Shown: positions 59,146 through 64,000 of the stretch, one piece after another
How the letters are laid out: each line of letters begins with the position of its first letter
Numbering within the stretch: position 1 is the first letter of the stretch
Source: Achromobacter sp. Bel
Lineage (GTDB): Bacteria > Pseudomonadota > Gammaproteobacteria > Burkholderiales > Burkholderiaceae_B
NCBI RefSeq assembly: GCF_012928505.1
Contig: NZ_JABBJN010000020.1
Location: 38,756 to 102,755 of the forward strand
Length of the DNA: 64,000 bases
Reading direction: 5' to 3'
Made by a program: the position numbers and the translations under genes
The notes under the pieces: generated by a model
What the model saw: the letters and a program-made list of their open reading frames with translations, nothing else
Database searches by the model: none
What the model was told of the DNA's origin: nothing

Positions 59146-60072
59146 TCAACTCGGGCGGGCTGGCGCATCTCGGGCAACCGATTTTTTGGGCTTGCCCAGC
59201 ACCGCGTCGCACACGTCCAGCCAGGCGCGGGCGGCAAAGGACATGTACCCGGATTGGAGCCAGATGTGGCCGACTTCCCATTGCATGCCGGACTTGGCCA
59301 GTTTCGCCGTGCTGAGGCCTCGCGTCTTCATCCGTTGCATCAGCGGTTCAGGCAGCAGCGCCACGCCCAATCCGGCAGACGCCATCGCCACCAGAAAATC
59401 CCAATGCGCGCTTTGCGCTGCGATGCCGGGCTGAAAGCCCGCGTCGGCAAAGGCTTGGCGCAGGCGCCGGGTGACGGCGAAGTCGTCGGTAGGGATCAGC
59501 AGCCGCGCATCGCGCAAGGCGCTCAAGGGCAGGGATGTCTTACCGGCCCAGGGGGCGTCGGGCGGACCGATCACCCAGATGGGGTAGCTGCCGAACGGCT
59601 GGGCCGCCAGCCCACCGTCAGGGGCGATGGGCAGGATGGTGGCGCCCACTTCCAGTTCGCCGCTGGCGACCAACCCTTCGACGGCCTGGCCCGTACCCTC
59701 GCGCAAGGTCAGGTGGATGCCCGGGTGCAGCTCCCGGAATCGCTTCACGACCGGCGTGAACAGCAGGTTGATCATCGGGGGGATGCCGACCTCCAGTGCA
59801 CCGCGGTCCAGGCCGGCGGTCTGGCGCAATTCTTCCGACAGCTGCCGCATCGTCTCCAGCACTTGAATTCCCCGCTGGTACATGACGCGTCCGGTATCCG
59901 TAGGCCGCGCCGTATGGCCGTCGCGGATCAACAGCGGCGTGCCCGCTTCTTCTTCCAGTTGGCGAATCATCTTGCTGACGGTCGATTGCGTGACGAACAG
60001 CGCCTTGGCCGCCTGCGTGAAGCTGGCGTGCCGGACAGTCTCCACGAAATACCGCAATGCACGCACGTCCAT
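59146..60072 (-). CDS. LysR-family transcriptional regulator
   Basis: 308 residues. Winged helix MDVRALRYFVETVRHASFTQAAKALFVTQSTVSKMIRQLEEEAGTPLLI and effector domain from about residue 90 (GALEVGIPPMINLLFTPVVKRF). Divergent from the CoA-transferase gene across 246 bases containing an AT-rich inverted TTAAG/TTTAAG region, so it probably controls that gene. Resembles the CynR/CatM-like group. Effector unknown. Confidence 0.92.
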   Translation of the reverse strand: MDVRALRYFVETVRHASFTQAAKALFVTQSTVSKMIRQLEEEAGTPLLIRDGHTARPTDTGRVMYQRGIQVLETMRQLSEELRQTAGLDRGALEVGIPPMINLLFTPVVKRFRELHPGIHLTLREGTGQAVEGLVASGELEVGATILPIAPDGGLAAQPFGSYPIWVIGPPDAPWAGKTSLPLSALRDARLLIPTDDFAVTRRLRQAFADAGFQPGIAAQSAHWDFLVAMASAGLGVALLPEPLMQRMKTRGLSTAKLAKSGMQWEVGHIWLQSGYMSFAARAWLDVCDAVLGKPKKSVARDAPARPS

Positions 60073-60151
60073 GGCGTGAGGCTCCCTAGGCGCGTTGCGC
60101 GCAAAACGTCAATTGATGAAAAAAACGACTGGTTTGAATGATTTTAAGTCA

Positions 60152-60181
60152 TTACGAGATTTAAGCAGGCCTTCCTATACT
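60152..60181 (+). promoter_or_regulatory. Probable promoter of the CoA-transferase gene
   Basis: A TATACT -10 box at 60176-60181 lies 18 bases after a weak -35-like TTACGA at 60152-60157. Upstream repeats ATTTTAAG and ATTTAAG (60140-60165) may be LysR binding sites. A leader of about 130 bases would follow. Confidence 0.4.
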
Positions 60182-60318
60182 GCGGAAAATTCGTCCCGGA
60201 AGCAGCCATGCGCCGCACCGGGATATCGGGAAACGCCGCGAAAGACGGCGCCCGGGCGCTGATAGGCGGCCTCGCCGCGCCCGGCCGCAAGCCGTTGGCC
60301 TTTAAATTTGGAGACACC

Positions 60319-61836
60319 ATGCATCTCGACCGTATTCGCCACCCTGGGTTGCGCGCCAAGATCACCTCCGCCGATCAGGCGGCATTGCTGGTTCAGGACG
60401 GCATGACCGTGGGGATGAGTGGTTTCACGCGGGCCGGGGACTGTAAGTCCGTGCCGGCGGCGTTGGCGGCGCGAGCCGAGCGCGAGCCCCTGGCGATCAC
60501 GCTGATCACCGGCGCGTCGCTGGGCCACGACACTGACAAGATGCTGGCCCAGGCGAATGCGCTGGCGCGCCGCATGCCGTTCCAGGTCGACACCACGCTG
60601 CGCCGCAAGATCAATCAAGGTGAAATCGCCTTCATCGACCAGCACCTTTCTGAAACCGTAGAGCAATTGCGCGCTGGCCATATCGGACCGATTAACGTCG
60701 CCATCATCGAGGCGGCCGCCATCACGGAATCGGGCGCGATCGTGCCGACGATGTCGGTGGGAAATTCAGCCTCGTTCGCGCAGCAGGCCGACAAGATCAT
60801 CATCGAATTGAACGTGGGCGTGCCTGCCGCCATTGAAGGCCTGCACGACATCTATGTGCCCGCGGACCGTCCCGCGCGTCAGCCGATAGGCCTGGTTTCG
60901 GTGGACCAGCGTATCGGCCAGCCGTTCATCGAGGTGGACCCCGGCAAGATCGCCGCCATCGTCATCACGCATGAGCCCGACAGCCCGTCCAACGCCTTGC
61001 CGCCCGACGACGACACCAACGCCATCGCCAGCCACATCAACACGTTCCTGCGCGGCGAAGTCGATGCGGGCCGGCTGACCAACGCCCTGTTGCCGCTGCA
61101 GGCCGGCATCGGCACCATCGCCAATGCGGTGTTGCACGGCTTCGAGTCGTCGGATTTCGAGAACCTGACGATGTACTCCGAAGTGCTGCAAGACAGCGCC
61201 ATCGAATTGTTGGATCAGGGTAAGCTCGCCTTCGCGTCGGCGTCGTCCATCACGGTGTCCAAGCCCGTCTACGACAAGATCCTGGCCAATATCGAGCACT
61301 ATCGCGAACGCATCGTGCTGCGCCCGCAGGAAATCAGCAACGCGCCCGAAATCGTCCGCCGGCTGGGCATCATCGGCATCAACACGGCGCTGGAGTTCGA
61401 CATCTACGGCAACGTGAACTCCACGCACGTGGGCGGCACGCACATGATGAACGGCATCGGCGGCTCGGGCGATTTCGCCCGCAATGCCCACCTCGCGATC
61501 TTCGTATCCAAATCGATGGCCAAGAACGGCGATATCTCCAGCGTGGTCCCGATGGTGTCCCACGTGGATCACACGGAGCACGACGTGGATGTGCTGGTGA
61601 CCGAATGCGGTCTGGCGGACCTGCGGGGCCTGGCCCCGCGTGAGCGCGCGCGCGCCATCATCCGGCATTGCGTGCATCCGTCGTACCGTGACGCCCTGCA
61701 GGACTATTTCGACCGCGCCTGCCAGCGCGGCGGCCAGACGCCCCATCTGCTGGAAGAGGCGTTCTCGTGGCACCAGCGCTTCAATGAAACAGACTCGATG
61801 CAGCCGGTGACGTCACCCGCGCGCAAGGCGGCCTGA
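60319..61836 (+). CDS. Acetyl-CoA hydrolase/succinyl-CoA:acetate CoA-transferase family
   Basis: 505 residues from ATG 60319 (TTTGGAGACACC upstream). Class I CoA-transferase features: GMTVGMSGFTRAGDCKSVPAAL, active-site Glu288 in MYSEVLQDSAIEL, GGIGGSGDFARNAHLAIF-like region HMMNGIGGSGDFARNAH, and VDVLVTECGLADLRGLAPRERA near the end. Moves CoA between short-chain acids (acetate, succinate, propionate) or hydrolyses acetyl-CoA. Divergent LysR regulator. Confidence 0.93.
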   Translation: MHLDRIRHPGLRAKITSADQAALLVQDGMTVGMSGFTRAGDCKSVPAALAARAEREPLAITLITGASLGHDTDKMLAQANALARRMPFQVDTTLRRKINQGEIAFIDQHLSETVEQLRAGHIGPINVAIIEAAAITESGAIVPTMSVGNSASFAQQADKIIIELNVGVPAAIEGLHDIYVPADRPARQPIGLVSVDQRIGQPFIEVDPGKIAAIVITHEPDSPSNALPPDDDTNAIASHINTFLRGEVDAGRLTNALLPLQAGIGTIANAVLHGFESSDFENLTMYSEVLQDSAIELLDQGKLAFASASSITVSKPVYDKILANIEHYRERIVLRPQEISNAPEIVRRLGIIGINTALEFDIYGNVNSTHVGGTHMMNGIGGSGDFARNAHLAIFVSKSMAKNGDISSVVPMVSHVDHTEHDVDVLVTECGLADLRGLAPRERARAIIRHCVHPSYRDALQDYFDRACQRGGQTPHLLEEAFSWHQRFNETDSMQPVTSPARKAA

Positions 61837-61916
61837 CGCGCCGCAAGGTTGACTGCCGCCGTTACGGCGTCAGCCGGGCGCCGTGTTTGGGTAGGGGTAA
61901 AGGAGCGGAAGCTGCT

Positions 61917-62870
61917 TTACCTTTTTTTTCGTCCCGATTCCGAAGGCGGGGCATCCGGCTCCGTCGTCGTGGTGACCAGGGCGCAGCGGGACAGCTCAAG
62001 TTCGTCTTGCAGCCATTGTTTCAACGCGACCAGCGGCGCCCACTCCCGCAGGCTCGGCGGATAGACCAGGTGGTAGGTCTGCGCCTGTTCATACTGCACG
62101 CTCATGGGCGATATCTGCACCAGGCGCCCGGCGCAGAGGGCATCCGCGGCCAGCAATTCGCGGCCCAGCGTAATTCCCAAACCCTGCTCGGCCGCCTGCA
62201 GCATCATCCCGGCGTCGTTGAAAGTGGCCACCGGCATGACCGGCGTGCGCAGGCCGGCGGCATTGAACCAGTGCTGCCACATTTCACGTTCGCCCAGCAA
62301 CGGTTGGCGGGCGAGGGTCTCGGGGGAATTGTCCTCCAGCTTCGCCGCCGTCTCGGGCGACGCCAGTGCAATCAACGGCAGCGGCATGTCGAACAAGGGC
62401 TCGGATTCCACACCCGCCCAAGGCCCGCGGCCAAACCGCAGCGCGGCATGAAAGCCGTCGCGCACCAGATCCACGACTTGCTGGGATGTCTCGATCTCTA
62501 GCGACAAGCCGGGATTCCGCACCCGCCACCGCGCCATGCGGGGTAGCAGCCAGCGCTGTGCGAAAGATGGCAGCACCGACACGCGCAAGCGCTGTTCGCT
62601 GCCCGTCGCCGCGGCCGCAGCGGCCATTACCCCCTCATCCAGCACCGATAGCGCGCTTTGCACGCTACACAGCAGCGCGGCGCCCGCGCTGTTCAAGACG
62701 ATGCCGCGCCCGCTGCGTTCAAACAGCGGAAAGCCCAACTGCTCCTCCAGCCCCTTGATCTGTTGGCTGACCGCGCTGTGCGTCAGGTGCAGCCGATCAG
62801 CCGCTGCCCGCAGATTCTGTAATTCGGCCACCGCGCGGAAAGCGGGCAGGGTGTTCAAAGGCAAACGCAT
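61917..62870 (-). CDS. GcvA-like LysR-family transcriptional regulator
   Basis: 317 residues from ATG 62870. Winged helix MRLPLNTLPAFRAVAELQNLRAAADRLHLTHSAVSQQIKGLEEQLGFPLFER, then an effector domain with GRGPWAGVESEPLFDMPLPLIAL and DAGMMLQAAEQGLGITLGRELLAAD, typical of the GcvA group. Divergent from the DUF1127-type gene with 134 bases between, so may regulate it. The C-terminal tail is Ser/Thr/Pro-rich. Confidence 0.92.
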   Translation of the reverse strand: MRLPLNTLPAFRAVAELQNLRAAADRLHLTHSAVSQQIKGLEEQLGFPLFERSGRGIVLNSAGAALLCSVQSALSVLDEGVMAAAAAATGSEQRLRVSVLPSFAQRWLLPRMARWRVRNPGLSLEIETSQQVVDLVRDGFHAALRFGRGPWAGVESEPLFDMPLPLIALASPETAAKLEDNSPETLARQPLLGEREMWQHWFNAAGLRTPVMPVATFNDAGMMLQAAEQGLGITLGRELLAADALCAGRLVQISPMSVQYEQAQTYHLVYPPSLREWAPLVALKQWLQDELELSRCALVTTTTEPDAPPSESGRKKR

Positions 62871-63004
62871 GGGATTCCAGGGAAAATAATTTTTGGTTAG
62901 CTTAGCTGACCAATTCACCGAAAACAATTCGATTTTCACCCTGGGGTTGGGCGACTACGCTTACCAAAAGGTCCTAAGTTCAGGAATCCACCCAGGAGCC
63001 CATC

Positions 63005-63343
63005 ATGTCTGCCCAAACCTGCACGTCCCCCGCATCCCATTTCCGGCCGGCGCGGCAACCCGCCCTCGCGGCGGCGGCGCCGTCTTCCGTCCCCATCGGC
63101 GCACAAGGCGAGAGGCCGCAAAACACCAATCAGCAGGACGCCGCCGGGCGGTCCGGCGGCTGGCTGGGCAAGCTGTGGGCCGCTTACTGCAAGCGCCGCG
63201 CCGAGTCCCGGCTGCGCAACCTCGCCGCCGACATGGACCCGCACATCCTGCAAGACGTGGGGGCGCCCAACTGGCTCGTCAACGAAACCACCCTGCAACG
63301 TGACCTGGAGCGCCTGAAGCACACGGATTACATGCGCTGGTAG
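63005..63343 (+). CDS. DUF1127-like small protein
   Basis: 112 residues from ATG 63005 (CCAGGAGCCC upstream). Disordered Pro/Ala-rich N-terminus, then a helical basic C-terminus KLWAAYCKRRAESRLRNLAADMDPHILQDVGAP, which fits the short arginine-rich DUF1127 (YjiS) motif. Such proteins have been linked to RNA or phosphate-related regulation in some proteobacteria; the role here is unknown. Divergent from a LysR gene. Confidence 0.72.
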   Translation: MSAQTCTSPASHFRPARQPALAAAAPSSVPIGAQGERPQNTNQQDAAGRSGGWLGKLWAAYCKRRAESRLRNLAADMDPHILQDVGAPNWLVNETTLQRDLERLKHTDYMRW

Positions 63344-63375
63344 CCCTTCGCAACGCGAAGGGGCGCATGGGCCGG

Positions 63376-63416
63376 GCGCCGGTTCTTCCTCAGGAAGACC
63401 GGCGCTTTCGCTTTTT
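63376..63416 (+). terminator. Intrinsic terminator after the DUF1127-like gene
   Basis: Stem GCGCCGG...TCTTCC / GGAAGA...CCGGCGC (63376-63405, one bulge) followed by TTTCGCTTTTT. A smaller CCCTTCGC / GCGAAGGG hairpin directly after the stop codon precedes it. Confidence 0.85.
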
Positions 63417-63444
63417 GAAATCGGGACGGGGGAGCCGCTTCTCG

Positions 63445-63472
63445 CTATATATAGGTGCGCACCTATATATAG
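63445..63472. repeat. Perfect 28-base palindrome
   Basis: Arms CTATATATAGGTGC (63445-63458) and GCACCTATATATAG (63459-63472) with no spacer, extended further by imperfect pairing of CTTCTC with GAGAAG. It lies between a terminator and a promoter array. Too long to be chance; possible operator, cruciform or protein-binding site. Confidence 0.7.
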
Positions 63473-63531
63473 AGAGAAGAGCCCGATTCCGCCCGCTCGC
63501 CGGAAATTAGCGCCGTCTTTGCTTCCCGAGC

Positions 63532-63559
63532 ATGACAACCCTAAAACTTGTGCTATAGT
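63532..63559 (+). promoter_or_regulatory. Strong promoter 1 of the right-edge array
   Basis: ATGACA (63532-63537), 16-base spacer, TATAGT (63554-63559), followed by a GC-rich start region. Same -10 box and similar flanks as the two promoters downstream. Confidence 0.6.
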
Positions 63560-63711
63560 CTCGCTCCTTCGCAGTTCAGACAGTTTTTGAACCGCGAAGC
63601 CAAGCAAGCACAACAGGCAAGGCAAGGTGAAAACCCGGGGCAACCCCGCCAGTCTGCCGCGAAGCGCCCAGGAATGGATGCCAAGCGGTTATTGCAAGGA
63701 TTGCAGCAAAT

Positions 63712-63769
63712 CAGGCAAAAGCCAGTTGCGCAATTTGCAAAAATCGTGCTATAGTCTTGGGCTTGGCTG
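63712..63769 (+). promoter_or_regulatory. Promoter 2 and repeat unit of the right-edge array
   Basis: TTGCGC (63726-63731), 18-base spacer, TATAGT (63750-63755). The whole block 63712-63769 is largely identical to 63885-63942 (for example CAGGCAAAAGCC shared at the start and GGCTTGGC near the end), a direct repeat with a 173-base period. Confidence 0.65.
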
Positions 63770-63884
63770 GTGATGAGATTTAAGGGTTTACCCGGATCTT
63801 TTGCTAGCCACCTGAGGTGGTAACCAACCCCTGAAATCCAGGGCTGTCCGCGAAAGCGGCGGGGTTGCAAGATAAGATGCGAGT

Positions 63885-63942
63885 CAGGCAAAAGCCGGTT
63901 GCATAATCTGCAAAAGTTGTGTTATAGTTTCAGGCTTGGCAG
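63885..63942 (+). promoter_or_regulatory. Promoter 3 and repeat unit of the right-edge array
   Basis: TTGCAT (63899-63904), 18-base spacer, TATAGT (63923-63928), in a repeat of 63712-63769. The sequence after it (TTAGGGTTAACCC) resembles that after promoter 2 (TTAAGGGTTTACCC). The transcript would run off the right edge. A stable RNA operon or other highly expressed gene is the likely target. Confidence 0.65.
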
Positions 63943-64000
63943 TTGCCGAAAACTTAGGGTTAACCCGAATGGGTGCTTCTGATGTTTCGATAGCTGCTAA

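Noticed and set aside
63445..63472. Palindrome as an intrinsic terminator
   Set aside because: It lacks a loop and U-run, and a clear terminator already lies 30 bases upstream.
1..64000. CRISPR arrays, insertion sequences and replication origins
   Set aside because: No regularly spaced repeats, no transposase gene, and no DnaA-box cluster or plasmid replication gene were seen.

Overview
The window is a high-GC, gene-dense bacterial chromosome segment. Gene content (a Bug-type tripartite tricarboxylate receptor, several LysR/GntR/AraC regulators, HAAT- and PotABCD-type ABC importers, a PtsJ-type MocR regulator and a split transketolase) points to a betaproteobacterium of the Burkholderiales. 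Alcaligenaceae of the Achromobacter/Bordetella type fit best. This is an inference from gene families; no rRNA lies in the window to settle it.

Layout. 0-0.9 kb: end of the phosphate-uptake operon (pstB). 1.1-3.7 kb: a tRNA-Pro gene whose 3' end is repeated 2.5 kb downstream, framing a small, relatively AT-rich island with an AlpA-like regulator and one large orphan gene but no visible integrase. 3.7-12 kb: a GT9 glycosyltransferase, a Bug receptor, a lipoprotein, and three PLP-linked genes in a row (yggS, an Orn/Lys/Arg decarboxylase and ptsJ). 12.3-28.1 kb: housekeeping and stress genes, including a DNA/RNA nuclease, a LysE exporter, a sterol-desaturase-family protein, an ECF sigma/anti-sigma pair, ycaC, an AraC/aldo-keto reductase pair, a SUKH-type protein, YoaK, fasciclin and TPMT.

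28.2-43.9 kb is the most interesting region. Four transcription units (an ABC importer plus quinone oxidoreductase and SDR; SDR plus lambda-crystallin-type dehydrogenase plus BKACE; gntR plus a GldA-like dehydrogenase; split transketolase plus AroE-like plus GMC oxidoreductase) lie back to back. Near-identical AT-rich sequences of the ATATATCATATAT type occur in both divergent promoter regions. I read this as one GntR-controlled catabolic regulon for an unknown imported polyol or hydroxy acid: import, a series of oxidations, cleavage of a beta-keto acid by BKACE, and C2 transfer by transketolase.

43.9-50 kb: a PotABCD-like importer with a proline-racemase-family enzyme at its end (second catalytic cysteine replaced by glycine) under a divergent GlxA/AraC regulator. 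50-63.4 kb: a GST, a soluble PAS-PAS chemoreceptor, small nucleic-acid and nucleotide enzymes, a pair of secreted low-complexity proteins, a large DUF3772-MscS channel, and a CoA-transferase with a divergent LysR. The last 0.6 kb holds no gene. It contains a perfect 28-bp palindrome and three similar strong promoters reading towards the right edge, probably feeding a stable RNA or other highly expressed unit outside the window.
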